Shown here piece after piece: positions 9,305 through 18,080 of a DNA stretch of 64,000 bases. Location: the NCBI GenBank assembly GCA_017961175.1, contig JAGCXV010000034.1:1-64000 (forward strand), written 5' to 3'. Below the pieces are notes generated by a model. It had not been told where the DNA came from. It searched no databases and saw nothing but the letters and a program-made list of their open reading frames with translations. Numbering within the stretch: position 1 is the first letter of the stretch; every line of letters begins with the position of its first letter. The stretch is from Bacteroidales bacterium. GTDB lineage: Bacteria; Bacteroidota; Bacteroidia; Bacteroidales; UBA932. Made by a program: the position numbers and the translations under genes.

Positions 9305-9530
9305 AAGCTATACTATAACAACTATTAAATTTTAAAAAGAATTCTTTTTGGTTATTATATGCTGTGGATAATGTTGATAACCCTGATGAATATTGTCTGG
9401 AGCATATTCTGGAAGGGATTTGTCACTTCCAAAAATGTTGACAGCATTTTGATAAGCCTGTTGGATAAACGGCGGTTTTTCCACCTGATTTTTTATCCAT
9501 TCATTTTTAACAAAGTTATCAACATATTTA
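9305..9530. other. Candidate replication origin (oriC): AT-rich stretch plus DnaA-box cluster
   Basis: The 329-bp gap 9278-9606 holds no convincing gene. It contains TGTGGATAA at 9363-9371 (exact reverse complement of TTATCCACA), directly followed by TGTTGATAA at 9372-9380, and the same box inverted, TTATCAACA, at 9516-9524. Weaker variants lie between: TTTTGATAA 9447-9455, GTTGGATAA 9460-9468, TTATCCATT 9493-9501. A strongly AT-rich run at about 9305-9360 next to the paired boxes could be the unwinding element. To the left sdhA and ruvB point left; to the right mfd, thyA, mutS, aspS and lepA point right. dnaA is not in view, which does not argue against an origin in this phylum. Confidence 0.5.
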
Positions 9531-9606
9531 GGAACATATAACTTAGGCACCTGTCCTAAATAACGGGAGTATTATAGGGAAGCTCAAAAACGGGGAAGGG
9601 TACATT

Positions 9607-10104
9607 CTAATTATTTTTGATGATTAAAATTGAGTTCTGGACATCAAATAGATTTATTTTCCTTAACTGGTTGTTTTTATATTTTTTTGTGAGATTGCTA
9701 ATGTCTGCATCTTGTTTTATTACAAAATTGTTATACTTTGTATTTGGCTCTGATATGTTTTCTTGAGGAATGATTAACTCAACCTTTTCATGACTATTGT
9801 CTAAATACAATTGAGTTAATCCATAAATAATATAATCCGTCTTTGGATTTTTCAAACTATCTCGGTAAGGGGATATCACAATTTCTTCATGATTCCCCGC
9901 TAACCCCCATGCCCTAAACTTGATATAAAGAGTTTCATTTGAGTCGCAATTAATGACTTCAAACTTTAAAATATTGTTTACTTCAAGCCCCTTCATGATT
10001 TTGCGCCAAGAAAGAATCCCCTCAAATATAAAAATAAAACAGGCGATAACTATTATAGTAGTACATATCCAATTAATCGCTGTTATTGTTTGCTTTTTGT
10101 TCAT
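9607..10104 (-). CDS. Candidate immunity protein for the adjacent RHS toxin
   Basis: 165 residues counted from the MNKKQT start; an in-frame ATG 36 bases further upstream (10140) would add 12 residues. There is one hydrophobic helix near the N-terminus (about IICFIF-type residues 10-28), then a beta-rich soluble part with many Lys, Asn and Ile. I recognise no family. It is very AT-rich, like the 3' end of the RHS gene and unlike the RHS body. Its start overlaps the last 32 bases of the RHS gene, so the two are translationally coupled. Small, unrelated-looking genes placed immediately after RHS toxins are usually cognate immunity genes, and that is the inference here. Confidence 0.6.
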   Translation of the reverse strand: MNKKQTITAINWICTTIIVIACFIFIFEGILSWRKIMKGLEVNNILKFEVINCDSNETLYIKFRAWGLAGNHEEIVISPYRDSLKNPKTDYIIYGLTQLYLDNSHEKVELIIPQENISEPNTKYNNFVIKQDADISNLTKKYKNNQLRKINLFDVQNSILIIKNN

Positions 10105-13100
10105 GATTATTTTGATTTTGTGGATTATAATTCCAGCCATTTAGACTCATTCTGAATTGATAGTAGTTCTCTCCCCAGTATGGAGACTGAAAGTGGGTAG
10201 AGGCATTTTCATGAGTGTATAGGAAAACGCAAAGAAAAACCAGTTTAGAAAGTGATATTTCGTTGCGGATGCTTGATGTAAGATGTAATAAACCGGCTAA
10301 CTTCTGAAAAGTCTTATGGCTGATATGTATTCCCGGTATAATCCCTGGCAAAGTTCCATTCCTTGCGTTATATCCAGCCAAAAAATTCCCAGCCGATCTC
10401 GAAGTAGCATACTTGCCCCCAAGAAGCCTTCCTTCATCTGGATACTTATATTTAATGTCGAAGTCTGCCTTTGGAAAGGAATGTAATGCTATTTCATCAA
10501 GATTCATATTTTCTGCTTTAGAGTGCATTTCTGAAATAATAGGATCAAAAGACATTCCGACTTTAATAATATAATTATTTGCAACAGATTTGCTCTCAGG
10601 ACTAACGAATTCATCCCAGTACAAAGTTTCCCCAACTTTAGTTCCTCCACTTGATGGCCCCCATTTTTTTGCCCGCTTTTTTATCATATATTCGGTTGGT
10701 TTTCCACCATCTGCATTCCTTCCATGCTGATAAACGCCAAAATCACCATCATTGATTACGGTTATTATTCTTCCTTCATCATCTATGTGAGTAGAGTAAT
10801 TGTTAATATCTAAGAAAACAGATCCATTTGTTTCTATTCTATTTACAGGTTCTGATGCACAATAATTATATGGAGTTAGCGGTAGGTATTTTTCTGTTTT
10901 TGGATCAATGTTGAACCATCTTGCTGTTACCGGGTCATACTGTCGGAATCCGTAGTCCAAATAGTCTGTTTCGGCTGTGGTCTGGATTTCCTTTCCGTTG
11001 TAAAGGTCGCGCCTTACCGGGGTTGGGGAGATGTATCCGCTGTATAGCTGCGGCAGCCTATCTGTTAGGGTAGGATAAGACTTTCCCTGATTCATCTGGA
11101 GTCCGAACGGATAGTAAGCGTTCCTCTCCAGGATGTCTCCCTGTGCGTTCAGCATCACCCTTGTGCTTCCGAGATGGTCTTTGACGAAGAAAGCAGTTGT
11201 GTAGTCCGCCGTGGTCTGGTTTCCATTCTGCTTCCTTAGAACCATTATCCTTCCACCGTCAGTGTCAATGCCCTCAAGGTATGAGTAGACTGTGTTTCCG
11301 ATCTTTTCCAGAGCGTAAGAGAACGGCCCAATGTACGCCCTTCCCTTATTCTCCCTGTCCACCACCTTGTACTTTGTTCCGTCTGCCAGGTAGAAGTATG
11401 TTGAGAGCAGGGTGTCATTTCTTGAAACGGTGCTTACAAGGTTGTTGATGTCGTATGTGAGTGTGATGTTTCTCAGGGCATCCAGCGTCATGCTCCCGTT
11501 GCCGTCATAGATGTAGTCCACCGTTCCGGGAGTCTGGGTGGTGTTTCCTCCAGACAGTGTTGTGTGAGTTATTGCAGCGCCGTTGAAAGTCCCGTCAAGC
11601 TTTTTCAGGCGGTTTCCGTCATAGGAATAGGTGAAGTCATCCTTTATTGTGGCGTTGCCGTTCCCGTACCTTGTGAGAGAAAGTATGTTCCCGTTCCCGT
11701 CAAAGGAAATATTCCTCTCCGAGAAGGCGTTTGTGGCAGAGCCTGATGTTCCTTCAAACCTCTCACTTTGTGTGAGCCTTCCAAAGTTGTCGTACGAATA
11801 TGCGTAGGTATATCTGTCCTCTGTGCTTCCCGGTAGGGTAAAGTCCGTTCCGTTGGAGTACTGGGTGGTCTCCCATTCCGTAATCAGGCCGTCGTACGAT
11901 TTTGTTGTGGATGCTTTTTGGGCATCGTGATACCTCAGTGTCTGGGAATAGAGGTTTACGATGTCAGACTGGGCAGTGCCTTTTTTCAGCACGTCTGTCT
12001 GGGCTGTCATCCATCCCTGTATGTTGTAACTGAGGGATGTTGAGAGAACCGGTGTGGTTGCAGATGGCAAAAGTACAAAAGAGCCGTCTGCCGCCGTCTT
12101 TCCCCGGTCCGAGCCTGTGAGCCTCCCCAGCTCGTCGTAGTTGTAGTTGACAGCCGAGAAGGTCTTTGCGATGGTGTTGGTGACGGTATTTGCGGAGGCG
12201 TTCATCTTTGCGGAAGACGAGAGCTTCCTTCCCCTGGAATCGTAGGCGAAAGTCTGCTTGAGGGTCATCTGCCCCTGCCTTGAGCATGTCTGCACTGTTG
12301 TGAGCGGATTTCCTGTAAAGTCATACTTCACGCTTGTCCTGAGAGTCTCTCCGTCCGGATTCCTCTCCACCGTCTGTATGACCCTTCCCTTGGCATCATA
12401 ATAATATGCTCTCTCGCGGTATTTCCTCTGGTTTTGAGAGCTGTTTATGGTGTTTATGCTTAGCGTCTTGTCATAAAGCAGAAGCGATGCTGTCCTGCTG
12501 TCAATGTCTGACGTCTCTGCCACTCCGCTTACCGGGGAGAATGCCAGATATGAAGGTATGTCTGCGCTGTAGAGGTTTTCGCTGGAGAGTGTGTTTCCAG
12601 CCTCTCCGAAAGTGGCTGAAGTAAGTGTGACGTTTGCCGTATGGGAGTACGCACCAGGATAAGGCGAATTTTGGAATACAGCCTCCAGGGCCGCTCTCTG
12701 AACAGGTGCACTGCGGTAAGTGTGCGTCACCCTTGACAGGCTGTCATAGCGTGTGAGAATCCAATGGTTCTGACTTCTTAGGATGGAGTCCTGGGTTGCC
12801 ACGAGCCTTCCTGCGGGGTCATATACCATGTACTCGAATCCCATTCCCGGAATCCGCTTCTCAATGAGCTGTCCTTTTCCGTCATAGTTGTAGATGAAGC
12901 AGAACTTATGTGCGGTGGAGTCGCTTTGGCTGAATGTGTACGGATTTGCTGAAGAAGAATTGGCCGCAAGGCTTTTTACTCTAACCGTGGCCTCTGGCTG
13001 TATTACCCACCTTAGCCTTCTCCTTGAGTCGTATGCGTAGTAAGTCTCCTGTGTATCATTTCCTGTTCCGCTTCTCTGGAGGAAGATGGTCCCCTCGGAA

Positions 13101-14992
13101 TCCTTGAACTCGGTTGTCGTTCTTCCGTCCGGAGAGGTTACTGTGGTCTTGAAGAGTTTTGCTGAAGAGAGATAACCCCTTACCGAGAGTTCTCCGCTCT
13201 CGTTGCAAACCATGTCCAGCACTTCGTTAGCCGCATTGGCTTCGTAAGTGAAGGCGGTGTAGCGGTCGTTCCCTCCTGAGCCTGTCCCTGTTGCCCTGAA
13301 CGCCTCTCCTGGAGAGAACTGCCTCTGGACGCGGTTCAGCGGCGAGTTTTCATAGACTTTTTCCGTATAGGCAAATTGAGCGTCGCTCTGTCCGTACAGG
13401 CTTGTGTAGAATGCTTCCTGGGAAGCAAACGGCTCTGTCTCCGGTTGCGGCGTGCTGCTTGTTGGGGAAGCGTATGGAAGATAAGCCTTTGCATCTTCCC
13501 TTCGCATAGGGTCATACCAGAGAGGCGTTATGATGTTTTTGCCGGAAGGAGAGGCTCCCACGCTTATTATCTGGGTCGGATATCCGAGCCCGTCATAGTA
13601 TGTTATGTCGAGGTTGGATGCCGGCTGACCAGACACCGCACTTTTCGCCTCTGTGTAAGTCTGCTTGAGAATCCAGTTGTCTCCCCATACTGCTTTCATG
13701 TTTCCCGTCACGGTTAGCGTTCCCTTCATCGCTTTTTCCGTTCCTCCATAAATTGCCACGACTGTGAATTTTCCCGAATCTGCAGGAATTGCCAGATGCA
13801 GGCTGTCTCCGTGCCCTGTCCTTGCCGGGCCGTACTGCACCCCGTCCTTGAAGAGGGCGTATCTTACCCTGTGCTGCGTGGAGTCCAGGATGAGGTAAGG
13901 CGGCACCGATCCCAGATCCCCCGGGAAAGATACGCTGTAAGCCTTTATCTCTCCATCCGCAGGCTGAGAGAAAATTATCTCGTTTCCAGACGGTTTTGTC
14001 TTGAAGTATGTGTTGTTTGTGATTATGTTCGGCAGCGGCGGATAGACCTCTGATTTCTTCAGGTTCGGTCCGCATTCCACAGTCATGGTAACTATATCAG
14101 CTGTCTGTGGATTGCGTGTGTATGAAATGACCATCGTGGTGTCCCACGTGGTGCAGTCTCCGCTGTTGTAGAGGTTTATAATCCTTTGCAGTATGCTGTC
14201 CTGCTGTGCCGTCACTGCGTATGTGAACGAGACGCTTCCCCCGTCCTTCGGGAATGTGTATGGATTAGGATTCAGGCTGCAGTTTCTTGTGGTGTCATAG
14301 AACGGATGCCAGTCCACGTTTTTTGTCCCGTTCATCTGCACTTCTGTAGGGTAGTAAGCAACGCAGTAGTATGTTCCCGGAGAGTTTATTATGAACTTCA
14401 GCTGTCGGTCTATACCGCTTTTCCCCTCCATGTCAGCTATGGTTATCGTGTAGTTGGCTGTGTCTTTCAGCAGGCGGTAAGCCGCAAATCCGTCCGACGA
14501 GCTGAGGATAAGTGCGTTCTTACCGCCATGGAGGAGATATACCGGATTTGTATCCGGAAGGAGGTTATAGACATTTGGAGTGTATATGTTCTGCGTGATT
14601 GTGGAGGAGCCGTTAGATGCCGAGATAATCAGTTCCCTTGCCTGGTCGGTGAAGTTGGAGGAAATGTCAAAGTTCAGATCTGCCTCGTATATGCCTTCCT
14701 TGTTTGTTAGATAGACGTTTGTTATCCATTCTATGGAAAGTGCCTCCAGGCTGCTCTGTATGTTGGAAAGCAGAGTTTCTTCCAAGAATCCGCCATAACT
14801 TATTATGTGGAGCGTTGCCGTTCCTCCGTCCGGGCTTACAGGAATCTCCAGACCCTGCTCAACATAGTCCACGGAGAGGACAATTTCGGGAGTCTGTCCC
14901 TGTGCCAGAAGTGTTTTCGGGAACAGTGCCAGAATTGTTGTTAGCAGAATGGAGAAAAGCGTGCGCGTGAAATAACTCTTTGTCCGTTTCAT
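10073..14992 (-). CDS. RHS-repeat polymorphic toxin with DUF6443-like region and toxin-type C-terminus
   Basis: 1639 residues. A signal peptide ends LLAQ. A beta-rich N-terminal half follows, then a DUF6443-like segment (about 435-560, YYDGLGYPTQ...WYDPMRRE), then many YD repeats (YDSRGRKL, YDELGRLTG, YDNFGRLTQ and others). The RHS-associated core runs KDHLGSTRVM...YYPFG...YDPVTARWFNIDP, ending near residue 1391. The last ~248 residues differ in sequence and base composition and include FDIK, KYATSRSAGNFLAGYNARNG and an alpha-helical tail. This resembles the bacterial polymorphic toxin type 44 group, but only by motif memory. RHS shells encapsulate such toxin tips and release them for contact-dependent killing. 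It follows the core-less RHS gene after 12 bases. Confidence 0.88.
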   Translation of the reverse strand: MKRTKSYFTRTLFSILLTTILALFPKTLLAQGQTPEIVLSVDYVEQGLEIPVSPDGGTATLHIISYGGFLEETLLSNIQSSLEALSIEWITNVYLTNKEGIYEADLNFDISSNFTDQARELIISASNGSSTITQNIYTPNVYNLLPDTNPVYLLHGGKNALILSSSDGFAAYRLLKDTANYTITIADMEGKSGIDRQLKFIINSPGTYYCVAYYPTEVQMNGTKNVDWHPFYDTTRNCSLNPNPYTFPKDGGSVSFTYAVTAQQDSILQRIINLYNSGDCTTWDTTMVISYTRNPQTADIVTMTVECGPNLKKSEVYPPLPNIITNNTYFKTKPSGNEIIFSQPADGEIKAYSVSFPGDLGSVPPYLILDSTQHRVRYALFKDGVQYGPARTGHGDSLHLAIPADSGKFTVVAIYGGTEKAMKGTLTVTGNMKAVWGDNWILKQTYTEAKSAVSGQPASNLDITYYDGLGYPTQIISVGASPSGKNIITPLWYDPMRREDAKAYLPYASPTSSTPQPETEPFASQEAFYTSLYGQSDAQFAYTEKVYENSPLNRVQRQFSPGEAFRATGTGSGGNDRYTAFTYEANAANEVLDMVCNESGELSVRGYLSSAKLFKTTVTSPDGRTTTEFKDSEGTIFLQRSGTGNDTQETYYAYDSRRRLRWVIQPEATVRVKSLAANSSSANPYTFSQSDSTAHKFCFIYNYDGKGQLIEKRIPGMGFEYMVYDPAGRLVATQDSILRSQNHWILTRYDSLSRVTHTYRSAPVQRAALEAVFQNSPYPGAYSHTANVTLTSATFGEAGNTLSSENLYSADIPSYLAFSPVSGVAETSDIDSRTASLLLYDKTLSINTINSSQNQRKYRERAYYYDAKGRVIQTVERNPDGETLRTSVKYDFTGNPLTTVQTCSRQGQMTLKQTFAYDSRGRKLSSSAKMNASANTVTNTIAKTFSAVNYNYDELGRLTGSDRGKTAADGSFVLLPSATTPVLSTSLSYNIQGWMTAQTDVLKKGTAQSDIVNLYSQTLRYHDAQKASTTKSYDGLITEWETTQYSNGTDFTLPGSTEDRYTYAYSYDNFGRLTQSERFEGTSGSATNAFSERNISFDGNGNILSLTRYGNGNATIKDDFTYSYDGNRLKKLDGTFNGAAITHTTLSGGNTTQTPGTVDYIYDGNGSMTLDALRNITLTYDINNLVSTVSRNDTLLSTYFYLADGTKYKVVDRENKGRAYIGPFSYALEKIGNTVYSYLEGIDTDGGRIMVLRKQNGNQTTADYTTAFFVKDHLGSTRVMLNAQGDILERNAYYPFGLQMNQGKSYPTLTDRLPQLYSGYISPTPVRRDLYNGKEIQTTAETDYLDYGFRQYDPVTARWFNIDPKTEKYLPLTPYNYCASEPVNRIETNGSVFLDINNYSTHIDDEGRIITVINDGDFGVYQHGRNADGGKPTEYMIKKRAKKWGPSSGGTKVGETLYWDEFVSPESKSVANNYIIKVGMSFDPIISEMHSKAENMNLDEIALHSFPKADFDIKYKYPDEGRLLGGKYATSRSAGNFLAGYNARNGTLPGIIPGIHISHKTFQKLAGLLHLTSSIRNEISLSKLVFLCVFLYTHENASTHFQSPYWGENYYQFRMSLNGWNYNPQNQNNHEQKANNNSD

Positions 14993-15004
14993 GATTCTTC
15001 CCTC

Positions 15005-18000
15005 CTATCTTGTCAGTGTCTGGTAATCATATCTTTCTACAGGGTCAAGGCTATCATCGCGGATGATGTTCAGCCTCTGTGCCGCGTCGTATGTGTAGTG
15101 CGTAATCCTTCCCGAAGGGTCGCATATCTTTGAAGGGAGCCCGTAGGACCACCACTTGTACCAAGAAACTTCGCTGTGAGGAAGGGCACTGCGTAGTGTA
15201 GATGCAATAGATTCTGTGTTAGCCTCTTCAACGCCGCCAAACGGTGAGTTTCCCAGAGCTGAGGTCACCTGCGCCGCCGTGGCGTTGTCAATCCTGAGGG
15301 CAACTCCTAGGTTGTTGGAATACCAGATGAAGGTAGTGGAAATACCGTTGGCGTCTGTCTTCTGGATGATGTTTCCCTTGTTGTTGTGGATGTAGGAAGC
15401 GTAGTCTTTCCATACACCTGTCTCCACATCCCTTTTGCTCCATTTCTTCGGGAGGAACAGCGTGGTTGTTCCTGCTCTTTGCAGTGAGTCAAAGGTCAGG
15501 GAGTCGGAAGACATTACCCTGTCGGTTGAAGTTCCGTGAATTTTGCATTTTACCGTTACCCTTACTGGACTTCCTATGAGTCCCTTGCTGTACATTTTCT
15601 TCTGGACGGCGGTACGTTGGTTTTCCGCAATGTCCGGAATATAAGTGTAGGCGGTTGTAATTATGTCGCCGTTGGAAAGGGTCTTTATCTCATAAGATTT
15701 TTGTCCCAGGCTGTTGTATGTGTACTGCACCTGTGAGGAGACAGAAGAATTGTTCTGGAAGTATGTCTTTGAAGTGGTCTTTCTCAGAAGGTCTGCGGCA
15801 AGGATTCTCTGCGTGGGCATGAACGCGTCACCCACATAGAGATATTGTAGTAGAGGTTCCCGCTGTTCATCGAGACCGAATGTGGAGGAACTCTCCGCCA
15901 GAAGAGTTCCTGAAGTATTGAAGACCTGAGAACCTGTTTCCTTTCCTCTTTGATGCTGGTGGCTTATGGGCGGGGAAAGTATGTTCCACACGCGTTCCAG
16001 TCCACCTGTTACTTGCAGATTGGCATAATAGGTGTAATCGTCAACATACCTTGCCGTCCGCTCCGCGTCCGCGACAGCCGGGAAATCATCCCCTATGTTC
16101 AGGAAGCTGGAAAAGCTGTGGATGGTTTTGGAGCCGTCGGGATGGTGTTCCGTGACGCTGCTGTATTCTACAGGGACGGCGTCGTATCGTGTCAGGCCTC
16201 CTGAATAAGCGTACTGGACAACAACGGAATAAGGTCCGACCTTTCCTCCGTAACCTATCCTGTATCTTGGATAGACTGTGAGGATTCCGCTGCTTGCCTG
16301 CGAATCGGGAAGACTGTAAGAAAACCTGGTGGAGTCTGTTGCCACACCCTCGGTGTCATAGTTAGTGTAAGATTTGATTCTTGCCCCCGGTGCGGAACTG
16401 ATTTCTCCACTTTGGGTATAGCCCAGTACGGGGCGGTACATGTCAGAAGCCTCTTTCTTTACCCTCCTTGAGAAGTCGTTGGCTTCCCAGCGGAAAACGG
16501 TCTTGCCTCCGTAGGGGTAGACCATCTCGCGGACAATGCCGAGCGATGCCGCAATGAAATTGGAATTGTCCCGGGATTGCAGCGTCTCCTCGTAACCGGT
16601 CAGAGAAGAGATGTCGCTCAAAGAGATGAAGTTCTGGTTGGCTGTAGAGGTGTCTGTGGTGTTAAAGTAGCCCCAGTGGTCTTTAGCTGTGGTTCCGTAT
16701 GCCGGGAAGAACCTGTCTGAAGTGCCTTCGTAGCTGAAAGAATAGTCTCCTATGCCGTCTTGCCTGATTCTGGAAAGGAACGGATATCTGCTGCCGACAG
16801 AGTTGTACTCATAGTCCAGATGCGTTGTGCCGGCTGGGGTCTGTATGGAATCCAGAAGATAGCTCTCCCATCCCTGCAGAGAACGCCGTCCCGAGGGAGT
16901 CACATAACTTCCGCTTTTGTTTTTAGTACGCTCTGAATAATCAAAGGTGAAGACTCCCTCTTCTCCGTCAATGTCTATGGAGGAGAGATAGGAAACCGTG
17001 GACAGGCTTTCATTGCTTTGGATTCTATAGTTGTCAGAGGTGGATGTGTAATGCCAGAGAGCGGGAGAGAAGTTTTTTATTTCACAGTGCTCTCCCTTCT
17101 CATTATATCTGAAACATACAACCCTTCCGTTGGGAGCGTGGATCTCTTTCAGCAGAAAGGAGATGGTCTGTGTCTTTTCCTCACCTCCACCGTCACCCTT
17201 TGTTCCGGAGCCTGCCGAAGAAACGGAACGCTCCGTGTAGTTTCTGTAACCGTTTCCGGTTATGTCTCCAAAGATGTACTTAAAGCCGTCCGAGGTGGTT
17301 ATGGTTATCTGGCTGCTTAAGTCTCCTGCCTGTCCCAAATAGGCACTTGTCTTCTCTATCCGGTAGTCACCGTCAAAGGTGCTGGTGTGGAAGGCGGAAA
17401 AGGTGCCGTCCATGTTCCTGACGAACGAGCCGCTACGTCCCAGGAAATTGAAGTGGTATATGTCTGGAGAAGACTCGTAATAGACTGTCTTGCCGTTTCT
17501 TTGGAGCTGCCATATCATTTTTGGGACATCTCCAGGAGAATGGATGCTGTAGATATACTCGGGGCAGATGAATGGAGTCATGTTTGTGAAAAGGGAGTCG
17601 AAACCGTTTAAAGGCTGGCTGGAGATAGTTCCTCCAGGCAAGATAGAGGTGTGGTATTCGCCGATGCTCTCGTCAGGTATTCCAAAGACCTCTCTGGTTA
17701 TGTAGCCGCCACATTCCAGCACCCATCCCAGCCCTGCTACTCCAGGCTGCTTGTTGACTACCAGACCATTGTAATTATACGAAAGGCTTACAGGAATTGT
17801 GAAATCCGCGTCCCGATAGACATAAACTGGGATGTTAAGAGAAAGTCTCCCGGTATAGAGTTGCACGTTCTGTTTACCATATTTGGTCATTTCCGCAGCC
17901 TGGACAGAAGGCTTGTCAGGCTCGTTGACAAGAGCGAGCTGGGCAAATAGCCGTAATGGAAAACATATAGTCAGAGTTAGCAGTAAACAATGAAGAGCCT

Positions 18001-18007
18001 TTTTCAT
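15005..18007 (-). CDS. Exported RHS/YD-repeat protein without a core domain
   Basis: 1000 residues from the MKKALHC start, chosen because it opens a clean signal peptide (ending FAQ); an in-frame ATG at 18043 would add 12 polar residues in front. The N-terminal block (TGRLSLNIPVYVYRDADFTIPVSLSYNY...GVAGLGWVLECGGYITRE) is typical of large Bacteroidota proteins found just before DUF6443/RHS proteins. Long beta-rich repeats follow, and only the last ~100 residues look like true YD repeats (HYTYDAAQRLNI). There is no RHS core and no toxin tip. Being 12 bases ahead of the toxin-bearing RHS gene, it is probably its partner: an assembly, anchoring or shell component. This role is inferred. Confidence 0.8.
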   Translation of the reverse strand: MKKALHCLLLTLTICFPLRLFAQLALVNEPDKPSVQAAEMTKYGKQNVQLYTGRLSLNIPVYVYRDADFTIPVSLSYNYNGLVVNKQPGVAGLGWVLECGGYITREVFGIPDESIGEYHTSILPGGTISSQPLNGFDSLFTNMTPFICPEYIYSIHSPGDVPKMIWQLQRNGKTVYYESSPDIYHFNFLGRSGSFVRNMDGTFSAFHTSTFDGDYRIEKTSAYLGQAGDLSSQITITTSDGFKYIFGDITGNGYRNYTERSVSSAGSGTKGDGGGEEKTQTISFLLKEIHAPNGRVVCFRYNEKGEHCEIKNFSPALWHYTSTSDNYRIQSNESLSTVSYLSSIDIDGEEGVFTFDYSERTKNKSGSYVTPSGRRSLQGWESYLLDSIQTPAGTTHLDYEYNSVGSRYPFLSRIRQDGIGDYSFSYEGTSDRFFPAYGTTAKDHWGYFNTTDTSTANQNFISLSDISSLTGYEETLQSRDNSNFIAASLGIVREMVYPYGGKTVFRWEANDFSRRVKKEASDMYRPVLGYTQSGEISSAPGARIKSYTNYDTEGVATDSTRFSYSLPDSQASSGILTVYPRYRIGYGGKVGPYSVVVQYAYSGGLTRYDAVPVEYSSVTEHHPDGSKTIHSFSSFLNIGDDFPAVADAERTARYVDDYTYYANLQVTGGLERVWNILSPPISHQHQRGKETGSQVFNTSGTLLAESSSTFGLDEQREPLLQYLYVGDAFMPTQRILAADLLRKTTSKTYFQNNSSVSSQVQYTYNSLGQKSYEIKTLSNGDIITTAYTYIPDIAENQRTAVQKKMYSKGLIGSPVRVTVKCKIHGTSTDRVMSSDSLTFDSLQRAGTTTLFLPKKWSKRDVETGVWKDYASYIHNNKGNIIQKTDANGISTTFIWYSNNLGVALRIDNATAAQVTSALGNSPFGGVEEANTESIASTLRSALPHSEVSWYKWWSYGLPSKICDPSGRITHYTYDAAQRLNIIRDDSLDPVERYDYQTLTR

Positions 18008-18064
18008 AACTGCAGATTTTTCATAAATATAGGCATTTTGCATTAAAACTTGAAAAACAGATTA

Positions 18065-18072
18065 TAACTTTG
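18065..18072 (+). promoter_or_regulatory. -7 promoter element of mfd
   Basis: TAACTTTG, ending 8 bases before the mfd ATG at 18081. A TTTG lies upstream at 18037-18040, but the 24-bp spacing is longer than ideal. Confidence 0.55.
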
Positions 18073-18080
18073 CAGTCCTG

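Noticed and set aside
9332..9550. 72-codon open frame on the minus strand in the ruvB/immunity gap
   Set aside because: It covers the DnaA-box cluster, is rich in Tyr, Asn, Lys and Gln as expected from translated AT-rich spacer, has no promoter box or recognisable domain.
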